In this document: piece by piece, positions 1 to 8,843 of the stretch
How the letters are laid out: each line of letters begins with the position of its first letter
Numbering within the stretch: the stretch's first letter is position 1
Assembly (NCBI GenBank): GCA_947498505.1
Contig: CANMKG010000006.1
Span: forward strand, 216,241-280,240
Reading direction: 5' to 3'
Length of the DNA stretch: 64,000 nt
Origin: an uncultured Maribacter sp.
Lineage (GTDB): Bacteria; Bacteroidota; Bacteroidia; Flavobacteriales; Flavobacteriaceae
Program-made: the position numbers and the translations under genes
The notes under the pieces: model-generated
Seen by the model: the letters and a program-made list of their open reading frames with translations, nothing else
Database searches by the model: none
What the model was told of the DNA's origin: nothing

Positions 1-1
1 T

Positions 2-187
2 AAAATTCGGTTGAAAAAACGAAGTACCGAAAGTGAAGACAAAATTAATATGCGAATAGCTAAAGCATCTGTAGAATTAGCCACAGCTCCACAGTTTGAT
101 AAGATTATTAAGAATTATGATTTGGATGTTGCGCTAGAGGAAGCCTATGAATTGGTAAACAATTTTGTGAACTCTGAGGATAAATAA
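2..187 (+). CDS. gmk: Guanylate kinase, C-terminal end (partial at window edge)
   Basis: Only the last 61 codons are present; the frame is open to the left edge. The translation contains KKRSTESEDKINMRIAKA and ends in EEAYELVNNFVNSEDK, which matches the LID-to-C-terminus part of bacterial guanylate kinases (R-x-R-x-T-E-x-x-x-x-I-x-x-R-x-x-x-A). The enzyme phosphorylates GMP to GDP with ATP in the cytoplasm. Its stop lies 5 nt before the nadD start, so the two are probably co-transcribed. The match to the family is by recall of the motif; the P-loop half is outside the window. Confidence 0.85.
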   Translation, partial: KIRLKKRSTESEDKINMRIAKASVELATAPQFDKIIKNYDLDVALEEAYELVNNFVNSEDK

Positions 188-192
188 TAGTC

Positions 193-777
193 ATGAAAAA
201 AGTTGGTTTATACTTTGGAACGTTTAATCCAATTCATATCGGTCATATGATTATAGCAAATCATATGGTAGAATATTCAGATTTAGACGAGGTTTGGTTT
301 GTAGTTACTCCTCAAAGCCCCTTTAAAACAAAAAAAACGTTGCTTGACAATAACCATAGATACCAAATGGTATTTGAAGCTACACAACACTATCCAAAGC
401 TTAAACCCAGCACAATCGAGTTTGATTTGCCTCAGCCAAATTATACAATTAATACACTAACCTATTTAAAAGAAAAATATCCTGATGATTATCAATTTTG
501 TTTGATAATGGGAGAGGATAATCTTAAAGGCTTTCATAAGTGGAAAAATTATGAACTGATTTTAGAAGATTACGAACTTTTTGTTTACCCAAGAATATCA
601 AATGGAGTAATTGATAATCAGTTTAAAAATCACCCTAAAGTAACCAAAGTTGATGCGCCAATTATGGAAATTTCGTCCACCTTTATTCGAAACAATCATA
701 AAATGGGCAAAAATGTTAGAACTCTACTTCCTGATTCTGTTTGGAAATATATGGATGAAATGAATTTCTATAGATAA
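193..777 (+). CDS. nadD: Nicotinate-nucleotide adenylyltransferase
   Basis: The 194-aa protein is a nucleotidyltransferase that makes nicotinic acid adenine dinucleotide from NaMN and ATP, a step of NAD biosynthesis in the cytoplasm. The N-terminus has the family signature GTFNPIHIGH (residues 9-18, G-x-F-x-P-x-H-x-G-H), and the C-terminal ISSTFIR (about residues 160-166) is the second ATP-binding motif (S-S-T-x-I-R). The length is normal for NadD. The start ATG at 193 follows the gmk stop by 5 nt, and the GTF motif sits at the expected distance from it. The gmk-nadD pairing occurs in related Flavobacteriaceae (recalled, not checked). Confidence 0.95.
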   Translation: MKKVGLYFGTFNPIHIGHMIIANHMVEYSDLDEVWFVVTPQSPFKTKKTLLDNNHRYQMVFEATQHYPKLKPSTIEFDLPQPNYTINTLTYLKEKYPDDYQFCLIMGEDNLKGFHKWKNYELILEDYELFVYPRISNGVIDNQFKNHPKVTKVDAPIMEISSTFIRNNHKMGKNVRTLLPDSVWKYMDEMNFYR

Positions 778-802
778 AAGCGACCAATAATGGCCGCTTT
801 TA
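775..802 (+). terminator. Probable weak terminator after nadD
   Basis: A hairpin overlaps the nadD stop: TAAAAGCG-a-CC, loop aataat, GG-c-CGCTTTTA, with one internal mismatch. Only four T follow on the + strand and four A precede, so it could serve both nadD and the convergent gene at 857. The structure is seen; its activity is inferred. Confidence 0.45.
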
Positions 803-856
803 CAAACATCAAAGCGCAATTAGTACATAACTACACTTTAATATGATATTGTTAAA

Positions 857-1327
857 TTAGACTTCAGACTCCTCTATATATTTAATATCTCGAGTGTTTT
901 TTTGAACTGCTACTGAGGCAAACAAACTAAGTGTAAAAGACATTCCGTAAAATCCTTTTTCACTCAATTCTAAATCAGCATTCCATAAGCCTATAACCAA
1001 TAGTACAATTGATGCTATTGTGGTAAACCAGCTAATACCATAATAAGCATCTGTTACCGGTAATCCTTCTTTTTTGTCTCGTACACTCTTTTGAACGGAT
1101 ACAACCGAAAACAAACCAAATAATAAAATGGTAAAATAATACCCTTTTTCGTTCAGCAGCATGTCTGCATTCCATAAACCAATACAGTATGCTACCATAC
1201 CAATTAATAATGCGCTCCATGATGCGGATATAAAAGCCGGCGTTGGTTTTAAACTTATGTCAGTAAACTGCTTTTCTTTTTTTGCGTTTGAAGACTTTTT
1301 AGTCTCTGAAAACATTTGATTTTCCAT
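857..1327 (-). CDS. YiaA/YiaB-type inner membrane protein
   Basis: The 156-aa protein has a polar N-terminus (about 35 residues) and then two copies of a two-helix unit: [20 protein letters not shown]...[17 protein letters not shown] and [20 protein letters not shown]...[14 protein letters not shown]. The repeated GLWNADxxLxEKGxY motif is typical of the YiaAB two-helix domain of inner membrane proteins with no known biochemical function. Four membrane segments are expected. The frame extends upstream to 1396, but ATG at 1327 ([11 protein letters not shown]) is preferred because the upstream extension is basic and unlike the family. It is convergent with nadD and divergent from the gene at 1481. 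Confidence 0.8.
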   Translation of the reverse strand: MENQMFSETKKSSNAKKEKQFTDISLKPTPAFISASWSALLIGMVAYCIGLWNADMLLNEKGYYFTILLFGLFSVVSVQKSVRDKKEGLPVTDAYYGISWFTTIASIVLLVIGLWNADLELSEKGFYGMSFTLSLFASVAVQKNTRDIKYIEESEV

Positions 1328-1444
1328 AATATGTTTTTTGATGTTTATGTGGACAAAGGTGTGGCACTTCAAGAATTTCACAAACCTCATTTTCATATTA
1401 AACTTATTATTTAAAAATTATTATATAGTATATAAATAATTTAA

Positions 1445-1466
1445 AATGATATATTTATGTATCATT
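1445..1466. promoter_or_regulatory. Inverted repeat between divergent genes
   Basis: AATGATA and TATCATT form 7-bp arms around an 8-nt spacer (tatttatg). The spacer contains TATATTTA when read with the last arm bases, one base off the flavobacterial -7 consensus TAnnTTTG. It ends 14 nt before the start at 1481, so it could be an operator on that gene's promoter. In such AT-rich DNA a short repeat can be chance. Confidence 0.25.
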
Positions 1467-1480
1467 AAACTTATGATTAA

Positions 1481-2944
1481 ATGTATTCAATTATCAAAAT
1501 AATTAATTCACTTGATGAAGAGTCAAAAAGAGCTTTTGTGCAATGGATGAAACAAAAGAATAGACGTGGGGACGCTAAAAATTTAAGTTTATTTAAATAC
1601 TTAAAGGAAGGTGTAACGGCTGATTTAGATATAAAGCTTTATGGTAAACCTGCTAGAAATGCTTTTCACGCTTTGTGTAAAAGACTTCAGGATAATCTAT
1701 TGGACTTTATTGCTTCAAAAAGCTTTTCAGGTGAAACCTCTGAAGAAATAGGAGTACTTAAATTAATTGTTGTTGGCAGAATATTTTACGAACAAGAAAA
1801 TTATAAACTGGGATATAAAACACTAAAAAGAGCTGAAAAAATAGCCTTGTTTATAGATCATTATTCATTGTTAAATGAAATTTACCATACACAAATTCAA
1901 TATGCGCATCGCTTACCGTCTATGAATTTGAAAGCAGTACTTGAGAAGTCTAATCTTAATATGGAAAAGTTCAATAGAGATTTTAAACTGAATATGGCTT
2001 ATGCGGAGATAAGAGAAAAAATGAAGAAAACGGAGTTTATTGGGGTGATTGATACGGTTGTTGAAAAAGCGTTTGAAAAATATGAGGTTTCTATTGATAC
2101 TTCATTGTCATATAAATCGCTTTATCAATTAATGAGTGTTACGTCAATATCAGCTAAATTACAGCGTAATTATTATGAGATAACACCTTTTATTCAAAAA
2201 ATATACACCATTGTAAATTCGCGAAAAATAATAAAGCATAAACATTTGTTTTATCACATAGGTATACTTCATATAATGGCAATGGTGCATTTTAGAAATA
2301 AAAACTTTGAGGTTTCTATGAAATTCGTCAAAAAAATGGAAACAGAAATGTTGGAAGATAATAGACGCTATTTCAAACGATTTACAGATGATTTACTAAT
2401 GTTAAAAGTACTTAATTATAATTATAGTGGTGATTATGAAAGTGCGTTAAGATTATTAGAAAAACCAAGTACATCATTAAATATTGATTTAATACAAATA
2501 ATGTGCTTGTTTCAACAAAACAAGTTTAAAGATGCTTATGCAGTTCTTAGAAAAATGAATCATAGTGATGTTTGGTATGAAAAGAAAATGGGGTGGATTT
2601 GGGTATTAAAAAAGAGCATTATTGAAATTTTATTGTTAATGGAATTAGACCATTTAGAGTTGGTTTTAGCAAGGGTTAATAGTTTTAAGCAAAGGTTTAC
2701 TAAAAGATTAAAAGATATAGATGAAACCAGAGTACTTACCTTTATTAACCTTGTCTTAGATTATTATAATGCGCCAGAGCTAGTAACATCGCAGAAGTTT
2801 AAAGATAAGGTGGAGTTTGCTTTTGATTGGAAAGAAAACAAAAAGGAGGATATTTATGTTATGAGTTTTTATGCATGGTTAAAATCTAAAATAGAGGATA
2901 AAAACCTATATACAACAACGTTGCATTTAGTTAGTCATATTTAA
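1481..2944 (+). CDS. Conserved-type alpha-helical cytoplasmic protein, function unknown
   Basis: I do not recognise this 487-aa protein. There is no signal peptide or membrane segment. It is rich in Lys, Leu, Tyr and Phe and reads as alpha-helical throughout, with stretches resembling helical-repeat (TPR-like) units, for example GDYESALRLLEK and QNKFKDAYAVLRKM around residues 318-360. The first 70 residues (IIKIINSLDEESKRAFVQWMKQ ... FHALCKRLQDNLLDFIASKSF) look like a separate helical domain. Helical-repeat proteins usually bind other proteins, but nothing nearby suggests a partner. Its last 18 nt overlap the convergent gene that ends at 2927. Codon use looks like that of the neighbours. Confidence 0.6.
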   Translation: MYSIIKIINSLDEESKRAFVQWMKQKNRRGDAKNLSLFKYLKEGVTADLDIKLYGKPARNAFHALCKRLQDNLLDFIASKSFSGETSEEIGVLKLIVVGRIFYEQENYKLGYKTLKRAEKIALFIDHYSLLNEIYHTQIQYAHRLPSMNLKAVLEKSNLNMEKFNRDFKLNMAYAEIREKMKKTEFIGVIDTVVEKAFEKYEVSIDTSLSYKSLYQLMSVTSISAKLQRNYYEITPFIQKIYTIVNSRKIIKHKHLFYHIGILHIMAMVHFRNKNFEVSMKFVKKMETEMLEDNRRYFKRFTDDLLMLKVLNYNYSGDYESALRLLEKPSTSLNIDLIQIMCLFQQNKFKDAYAVLRKMNHSDVWYEKKMGWIWVLKKSIIEILLLMELDHLELVLARVNSFKQRFTKRLKDIDETRVLTFINLVLDYYNAPELVTSQKFKDKVEFAFDWKENKKEDIYVMSFYAWLKSKIEDKNLYTTTLHLVSHI

Positions 2945-3640
2945 GATATCTATTCCTAAATACTTATCGTTTTTATTGTAATACCATGCTCTGTTTTTTG
3001 GCATTTTAATACCGTTGACAATTGATTCTCCTGTTAGTAAAATATATTCTCCATCATTTTTAGTTTCATCATGATAAAATTGGTAAACCTCTAGAGCATA
3101 GGTTTCCGGATTAAAGTAAAAATACCAAGTATCTTTCCCAACCTCCTTTTCGTATGTTACTTTTAAAACTAAATACTCTTTTCCTTTAAAAGACTTGCTT
3201 TCCGTTTTAGAAGTTATAATAGTTCCAGGGTCTTTTAATTTCATAGGGAGACCATATAAATACGAATAGTAGTTTTTCATAAAAGTTGCACGTTCACAAG
3301 TAATTCGTAAGCTATCTTTTTGTTTTTTTGATATGTTAGAATTACCATTTAATTTAAGCGAACATTTGCCTTTTTCTATTGTAGAAGTTATAGTATTCTC
3401 CTCTTTGGTAACTTCAGATTTATAATACTCTTTAGGAAGGTTTAAGGTTATTTCACTTACGCGCTTACCTTTATTTGGGGTGAGCATAGTGATATGTAGT
3501 TCTCCATTAAAAGTCTCCCATACGCCATTTGGGTCATGATAAGCAATAGCTTTATCTAATAGTTGTTCACCTGTAAGTTCTTGTCCAAAGAAAGTAATCG
3601 ACGTGAGAAATGCAAAGAGCAAAATAAAGTATTTAATCAT
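2927..3640 (-). CDS. DUF6503 family secreted protein
   Basis: The 237-aa protein begins with a signal peptide (MIKYFILLFAFLTSITFFG, cleavage before QELTG). The mature part resembles the outer-membrane-lipoprotein-sorting-like fold: LLDKAIAYHDPNGVWETFNGELHITM, then TWYFYFNPETYALEVYQFYHDE and GIKMPKNRAWYYNKNDKYLGIDIL. That pattern fits the Bacteroidota family DUF6503, periplasmic, of unknown role. The longer frame to 3658 adds only six residues in front of a good signal peptide, so ATG at 3640 is preferred. The 3' end overlaps the convergent gene by 18 nt. It lies 40 nt beyond the 3' end of nothing on its own strand and is probably monocistronic. Confidence 0.7.
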   Translation of the reverse strand: MIKYFILLFAFLTSITFFGQELTGEQLLDKAIAYHDPNGVWETFNGELHITMLTPNKGKRVSEITLNLPKEYYKSEVTKEENTITSTIEKGKCSLKLNGNSNISKKQKDSLRITCERATFMKNYYSYLYGLPMKLKDPGTIITSKTESKSFKGKEYLVLKVTYEKEVGKDTWYFYFNPETYALEVYQFYHDETKNDGEYILLTGESIVNGIKMPKNRAWYYNKNDKYLGIDILNMTN

Positions 3641-3680
3641 AACGGTTAAGGTACTCAATTTTGTTCAAAAAAAACAAAAA

Positions 3681-5963
3681 CTATTCAGCTATAGAAGACT
3701 CTATTTTTGCAGGCTTAATTGAGCTGTCGTGTTCTTTGTAATATAGTTCCAGTAGATTAATAGTGGCGATTATTAAATCTTTACTTTCAGATAATAATGA
3801 AAAGTATAAGGTAGTATTTTTTGGACTGGATTCCTCCGTTCTGGTTCTTGTAACTTGTTTTTGAATTTTTTCAGTGACAAGATCAAACAATTTTTGTTTA
3901 TCGTTCAGAAGCGCACCGATTTCTTCAAAAGACCTATTTTCAAAAGCTTTTTGTGTATCGGACATAAGTTTTTCTAACTCAATATCTAATTCCTTTAACT
4001 CTTTAATTTGATTGTATTTAAGCTTTTTATGATTGTTGTTTATGTGCTTATGAGTAATCTTAGCAATGTATTCTAATGATTGTACAATATCTTGTAAATA
4101 CTCTAGAATGTTAATGTAAAAATTACTAGCACCAACACTGGCTTCATCCAAATTTTTGATAAAGTAAAATATATGATCTCTTAATTGATCAATTTCCTCA
4201 GATAATTTTACAACACCTTTTTTATTCTTTTTAAGAAGCTGAATTTCTTGTTTGGCTAAACCGTTTATACTGTTTGAGTAGATGATATTACTTCTTTTAA
4301 CTACCTGAGCAATATTATTGGCACTTTCTTCAATTACACCTTGTATTGAGCTGCTTTCAGCTTTTCTGAGGGTGTCCTCTGCTTTAATTTCTTTAGATTT
4401 TTTGCTTTGTTTTTGATAATTTCTAAAGATTAAATAAAATGCAAAAACTAATAGAACTACTAACGCAATGGTACCACCAAAATGAATACAAGAAGCTATT
4501 ATTGCAGCAGCGATAAAAGCTATAATTGCTGTAAAAAACCATCCGCCAATTACGTTTAGTACACCAGCAACTCTATACACCGCACTTTCAACTCCCCAAG
4601 CTCTGTCTGCCAATGACGACCCCATAGCAACCATAAAAGTCACATATGTAGTTGATAGTGGGAGTTTCATTGAGGTTGCTAAAGAAATTAGTACACTTGC
4701 TACCATCAAATTTACAGCAGCTCTTACCATATCAAAAGCAGGTCTGTCTTGCTCTTTAAGAACAATAGACGGAGCATCTGCTTTTTCAAATTGTTTATTT
4801 ATTTTACTCTGAACAGATGAAGGCATGATATTGCCCATAGTTTCAGATAATTTCAAAGAATATTTAACGATTAACCTAGAAAGGTAATTAGCCTTAAAAC
4901 GCTCTTCTCCTTCATCTTGTCTTGATAAATCAACACTAGTTTTTAGTACGTTTCTAGCTTTTGTAGAAAACCAAATGGTTAAAACCATGATTATTCCAGC
5001 AGCTAATAGTAGGAGTGTAGGAGTTTTAACCGCTCTAGACAGGCCAGACATATTGTATTCTGTAGAAAGCACACCAGATGCACTCCAGTCTTGAAAAGAT
5101 TGAATAGCTGTAATAAGTGGGCCAATAAAGTTAACCAAGTCATTTCCGGCAAAAGCCATTGCCAATGCGAAGGTTCCTAAAAGGATAATAAGTTTGTAAA
5201 TATTGGTTTTGAAAAATATAGTTATAAGCAAAGATGCAGTAGTCCAGAAAACAAAGTTTAATATGATAAACAAATTTGTTTGTTCGTAAATGAAATCTGA
5301 AATAGAACCATCAAGTATTGATGCACTTTTTAATCCTTTAACAATAATAAAGTATATAATTGCTGTAATGGCAAAGCCACCAAATAATGCACTAACCCAT
5401 TTCGGTTTTTTATCAAATTTAAATGATATTAAAACTCTAGAAATGTATTGAACAAATGCTCCAATTGAAAAGGCAATTAGTACCGAAAGTAATATCCCAA
5501 CTATTATCTGAGTAGCCTTATCAGTATTTATGTAATCTGATAATGATGAAAGGCTATCATCAAGAGTAAATATTTTAATAATGGCTATGGCAACAGCAGC
5601 ACCAAGTAATTCAAAAACAATAGAAACTGTTGTAGAAGTAGGCATACCCAATGTGTTAAAAAAATCGAGCAGCATTATGTCCGTTATCATGACGGCCATG
5701 AAAATGATCATGATTTCAGAAAAAACAAAATTTTCGGGATTAAAAATACCCTTTCTGGCAACCTCCATCATACCACTGGAAGACATTGCTCCAAAGGCAA
5801 TACCAACACTAGCAACAATCATTATAGTTTTAAAGGAAACCGCCTTAGAACCTATCGCAGAATTTAAAAAATTAACAGCATCATTACTAACACCCACTAT
5901 TAAATCTGTAATAGCCAAGATTGCTAATGCAGCAATCATATACACGTAAATGTTCTCTCCCAT
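3681..5963 (-). CDS. PiT family inorganic phosphate transporter with C-terminal PhoU-like domain
   Basis: The 760-aa protein is a proton- or sodium-coupled phosphate symporter of the inner membrane. Both PiT signatures are visible: VSNDAVNFLNSAIGSKA near the N-terminus and AGNDLVNFIGPLITAIQSF near residue 270, the inverted-repeat GxND motifs that bind phosphate. About twelve hydrophobic segments cover residues 1-515. The last 240 residues are a coiled, charged helical domain (KRSNIIYSNSINGLAKQEIQLLKKNKKGVV ... LTRTEESSPKN) like the PhoU/DUF47 proteins that usually lie next to pit genes. Here the two are fused. The short 122-residue frame on the other strand at 5581-5949 is a shadow of the transporter. 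Fused forms are known in Bacteroidota (recalled). Confidence 0.88.
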   Translation of the reverse strand: MGENIYVYMIAALAILAITDLIVGVSNDAVNFLNSAIGSKAVSFKTIMIVASVGIAFGAMSSSGMMEVARKGIFNPENFVFSEIMIIFMAVMITDIMLLDFFNTLGMPTSTTVSIVFELLGAAVAIAIIKIFTLDDSLSSLSDYINTDKATQIIVGILLSVLIAFSIGAFVQYISRVLISFKFDKKPKWVSALFGGFAITAIIYFIIVKGLKSASILDGSISDFIYEQTNLFIILNFVFWTTASLLITIFFKTNIYKLIILLGTFALAMAFAGNDLVNFIGPLITAIQSFQDWSASGVLSTEYNMSGLSRAVKTPTLLLLAAGIIMVLTIWFSTKARNVLKTSVDLSRQDEGEERFKANYLSRLIVKYSLKLSETMGNIMPSSVQSKINKQFEKADAPSIVLKEQDRPAFDMVRAAVNLMVASVLISLATSMKLPLSTTYVTFMVAMGSSLADRAWGVESAVYRVAGVLNVIGGWFFTAIIAFIAAAIIASCIHFGGTIALVVLLVFAFYLIFRNYQKQSKKSKEIKAEDTLRKAESSSIQGVIEESANNIAQVVKRSNIIYSNSINGLAKQEIQLLKKNKKGVVKLSEEIDQLRDHIFYFIKNLDEASVGASNFYINILEYLQDIVQSLEYIAKITHKHINNNHKKLKYNQIKELKELDIELEKLMSDTQKAFENRSFEEIGALLNDKQKLFDLVTEKIQKQVTRTRTEESSPKNTTLYFSLLSESKDLIIATINLLELYYKEHDSSIKPAKIESSIAE

Positions 5964-6391
5964 CAGGTAATTAAAATAGTTGACAAATATCCATAACCAG
6001 TTTATTTGTTGTGTTATCTAAAGGTTATGTTTTGAGCTAAAACATATAGATAAATACACTTTTTTAACTTTTTAAGTTGTAATTGATATTTACTTCAATT
6101 ATAGGTCAAAATATTTAGTCATTCAAGATAGTTAAAACATAAAGAAACAAAGCGTTTTTATTAAAAAAAGAAAAGCTACCTTAATTAAAAGGTAGCTAGC
6201 CTATTTCAATACAATTCGTCGATGAACAAATAGGAGTAATGAAATGTTATGTTTTACTGTAACGAGGTTACGAAATTCGGGTATAAAAGCTAATTTAAAG
6301 TAATGTTATTATTAAGTAATTATTAAAGTTTTGGTGCTTTTAGGAGTTGAAAAAATTTTACGATAATGTATCTTGCGACAAAATAAGAAAC
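5964..6391. other. Gene-less interval between pit and dgt with structured DNA
   Basis: No convincing protein gene lies here. The first 200 nt are plain AT-rich sequence that must contain the pit promoter (minus strand) and the dgt promoter (plus strand); no full TTTG-N19-TAnnTTTG match was found. At 6174-6234 there are two hairpins described as a separate candidate small RNA. A TTG codon at 6347 opens a frame into dgt but is not the likely start. Confidence 0.6.
6155..6234 (-). ncRNA. Candidate small RNA with its own terminator (minus strand)
   Basis: Read on the minus strand, CCTATTT (6234-6228) can pair with AAATAGG (6206-6200) around an inner GTTCATCGACGAAT loop. It is followed by a 9-bp stem, AGCTACCTT (6197-6189) with AAGGTAGCT (6182-6174), and then a T-rich run (TTTTCTTTTTTT, 6173-6162). 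That is the form of an intrinsic terminator, yet no minus-strand protein gene lies upstream of it before dgt. A short non-coding transcript is a reasonable reading. The 5' end is not fixed and no RNA family is recognised. Confidence 0.3.
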
Positions 6392-7735
6392 ATGAATTGG
6401 GAGCAATTACTTTCGTTAAAACGTCATGGAGATACTCATAAAAGACTTCGTAAGGAGCAAGACGAGACCCGACTTGGTTTTGAGGTAGATTATGACCGTA
6501 TAATATTTTCAGCCGCTTTTAGAAGTTTACAAGATAAAACGCAAGTAATTCCATTATCAAAAACCGATTTTGTGCATACTAGACTAACGCATAGCTTGGA
6601 AGTTTCCGTTGTGGGAAGAAGTTTAGGACGTATTGCAGGGAAAAAAATATTAGAAAGGCACCCACAGTTAAAAGAAGAGTACGGGTATCGTTTTAATGAC
6701 TTTGGAGCTATTGTTGCTGCTGCGTGTTTAGCTCATGATATTGGAAATCCTCCGTTTGGTCATAGTGGAGAAAAATCTATTGGAGAGTACTTTAAAACGG
6801 GGAGAGGAAAAAAATACCAACCTGAATTAAATACCAAACAGTATCAAGATTTGATAGATTTTGAAGGCAACGCCAACGGGTTTAAGTTACTTACAGAAGA
6901 TAAAAAAGGAGTAGTGGGTGGATTAAGGTTAAGTTATGCTACACTTGGTACTTTTATGAAGTATCCTAAGGAGTCTTTGCCTAAAAAACCTACCAAGCAT
7001 GTGTCCGATAAAAAATTCGGCTTTTTTCAGAATGATAAAAATACGTTTATACCAATTGCAGAAGATTTAGGGTTGCTGCAAACTAGAAAGGGTGATGATA
7101 TTTCTTTTTCAAGACATCCGCTTACCTTTTTGGTGGAGGCAGCAGATGATATTTGCTACACAATTATAGATTTTGAAGACGGAATTAATTTAGGACTCAT
7201 TTCTGAGGAATATGCATTAGAGTATTTAATAAAATTGGTAAAAAATACGATTAATACCAAAAAGTATAATTCTCTGGAGTTTCGAGAAGACAGGTTGAGC
7301 TACCTAAGGGCACTTGCCATAAACACACTTATTAGTGATGCTGTGGAAATTTTTATTGATAATGAGGAAGCTATTTTAAACGGAAGTTTTGATGTTGCCT
7401 TAATGGATAAAAGTAGTTTTAAAGCTCAAATCTCCGATATTATTGCAATAAGCGTTAAAAAAATATATGAGTCACCTGAAGTAATAGAAAAAGAAATCGC
7501 TGGATATAAAATTATTTCTGATATTCTAGACGTGTATTGCACTGCTTTGGTAAGAAAAAAGAATGATGAAGCTTCAAATTATGATAATTTAATGCTTAAA
7601 ACACTTCCTGAGTTTTATCAAGGTGTAGACAAATCGCTCTATGAAATATTGTTGAACACTTGTTGCTATGTAGCCAGTTTATCAGATAGTGCTGCCGTAC
7701 ATATTCACAATAAAATTAAAGGAAAGCAACTTTAG
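6392..7735 (+). CDS. dgt: Deoxyguanosinetriphosphate triphosphohydrolase-like protein
   Basis: The 447-aa protein belongs to the HD-domain dNTPases that cut dNTPs to the deoxynucleoside and triphosphate, controlling nucleotide pools in the cytoplasm. The N-terminal DETRLGFEVDYDRIIFSAAFRSLQDKTQV is the family signature. The metal-binding HD residues are visible as H67 (RLTHSLEV), H115-D116 (CLAHDIGNPPFGHSGE) and the later Asp in VEAADDICY. The start was placed at ATG 6392 (MNWEQLLSLKRHGD), the usual family N-terminus. The longer frame would need TTG at 6347 directly touching an AGGAG, with no room for ribosome binding. It ends 3 nt before the convergent gene at 7739. Confidence 0.92.
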   Translation: MNWEQLLSLKRHGDTHKRLRKEQDETRLGFEVDYDRIIFSAAFRSLQDKTQVIPLSKTDFVHTRLTHSLEVSVVGRSLGRIAGKKILERHPQLKEEYGYRFNDFGAIVAAACLAHDIGNPPFGHSGEKSIGEYFKTGRGKKYQPELNTKQYQDLIDFEGNANGFKLLTEDKKGVVGGLRLSYATLGTFMKYPKESLPKKPTKHVSDKKFGFFQNDKNTFIPIAEDLGLLQTRKGDDISFSRHPLTFLVEAADDICYTIIDFEDGINLGLISEEYALEYLIKLVKNTINTKKYNSLEFREDRLSYLRALAINTLISDAVEIFIDNEEAILNGSFDVALMDKSSFKAQISDIIAISVKKIYESPEVIEKEIAGYKIISDILDVYCTALVRKKNDEASNYDNLMLKTLPEFYQGVDKSLYEILLNTCCYVASLSDSAAVHIHNKIKGKQL

Positions 7736-7738
7736 GTT

Positions 7739-8836
7739 TTAAAAGTCGTAAATAACACCTACACCTAAAACTTGTTTAAATTGGATTTTTGGCTCTCCCG
7801 GATAGGTTATTGCTCCTGAAGCATCTTTTATTTCGTTAAATAGAATATCGTCGTCGAAGATTACATGAGTTCCAACAGAGGTTAAAATATGTTTATTCAC
7901 CTTGAGTTTTAAATTAAGCTCCCAGTCTAAATCTACATTACCAAAACTAGCTAAATAATCTGTGTAAAGACTTACCCTACTATCTAAGTTGACATTTTTT
8001 GCGACAATCGCTTTCCAATTATTAGTGATTAAAAATCCAAGTTCCATAAAAAGGTTTTCACCTGGTTCAAGAACAGTTCCGTCCGTATCTAAAACTGCTT
8101 TTTTTACACCAAAAGCTCCCTTGTCAGCCAAACGCTGATCTAGTACAAAAGTTGATTTTGCTGTAATTGGTGAGATGTAAAGATTAAATTTTTGATTTTG
8201 AGAGATGTAAGATGTTCCTGCACCTAGAAAAAAGTATCCAGGAGACATAAATCTTGAAATGGGTGTTGTTCTATCCGGATATTTGTAACCGTTAGAGAAT
8301 TGAGTATTAAAATTTGCTTTTACAGAATAGTACCAATTACTAATGGTGTCTCTTCGATATCCAAAAGTGGATGCAACTCTGAACTGGTCAGTTGTTTTTC
8401 TAAGCTTACGATCTTCTTGAGCATTTAGTCCGTATCTTATAATCATGATGTTGTCCCATTGAACATATCTAAATTTATAGTTGCGTTCAAATTTAAGATT
8501 ACCCAATGCCGTAATAGAATTATTTCCACCTGCGTTCCAATTCACAAAAGCAGCTTCACTTAAATCAACACCTAAATGATTTATTTTTTCCCAAAACGAA
8601 GGAACTCTAAACTTTTTGTATTTCTTATTTAGTGGTTTGGTTTTTTTAAAGGAAATATAGGGGTTTGTTAGTTTTGTACCCCGCGGTATATATTTTATTT
8701 TTTCATGTGTTTTTCTTATTACTATAGTGTCAATAACTGTTGTGTCTAATGCTATGCCACTCGGAATACTATCTTGCGCATGAATTATTGAAAAACTGAA
8801 TACGAGGAAAAAGCTCAAAAGAGTAACAACTTTCAT
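7739..8836 (-). CDS. DUF3078 domain-containing outer-membrane-type protein
   Basis: The 365-aa protein has a signal peptide (MKVVTLLSFFLVFSFSIIHA, cleavage before QDSIP). The mature part, from FWEKINHLGVDLSEAAFVNWNAGGNNSITALGNLKFERNY onward, is the DUF3078 domain of Bacteroidota, with alternating hydrophobic strands that end in LGVGVIYDF, a C-terminal aromatic typical of outer-membrane beta-barrels. The function is unknown. The longer frame to 8866 would overlap dxs by 23 nt; ATG at 8836 gives a clean signal peptide and a 7-nt gap after the dxs stop. It is therefore probably co-transcribed with dxs. Confidence 0.8.
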   Translation of the reverse strand: MKVVTLLSFFLVFSFSIIHAQDSIPSGIALDTTVIDTIVIRKTHEKIKYIPRGTKLTNPYISFKKTKPLNKKYKKFRVPSFWEKINHLGVDLSEAAFVNWNAGGNNSITALGNLKFERNYKFRYVQWDNIMIIRYGLNAQEDRKLRKTTDQFRVASTFGYRRDTISNWYYSVKANFNTQFSNGYKYPDRTTPISRFMSPGYFFLGAGTSYISQNQKFNLYISPITAKSTFVLDQRLADKGAFGVKKAVLDTDGTVLEPGENLFMELGFLITNNWKAIVAKNVNLDSRVSLYTDYLASFGNVDLDWELNLKLKVNKHILTSVGTHVIFDDDILFNEIKDASGAITYPGEPKIQFKQVLGVGVIYDF

Positions 8837-8843
8837 AAGCGAT

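Noticed and set aside
5581..5949. 122-codon plus-strand frame inside the phosphate transporter
   Set aside because: It is antisense to the N-terminal PiT domain, whose GxND motif is intact on the minus strand.
6347..6391. TTG start for dgt 15 codons upstream
   Set aside because: The TTG touches an AGGAG with no spacing, and the family start MNWEQLLSLKR lies at ATG 6392.
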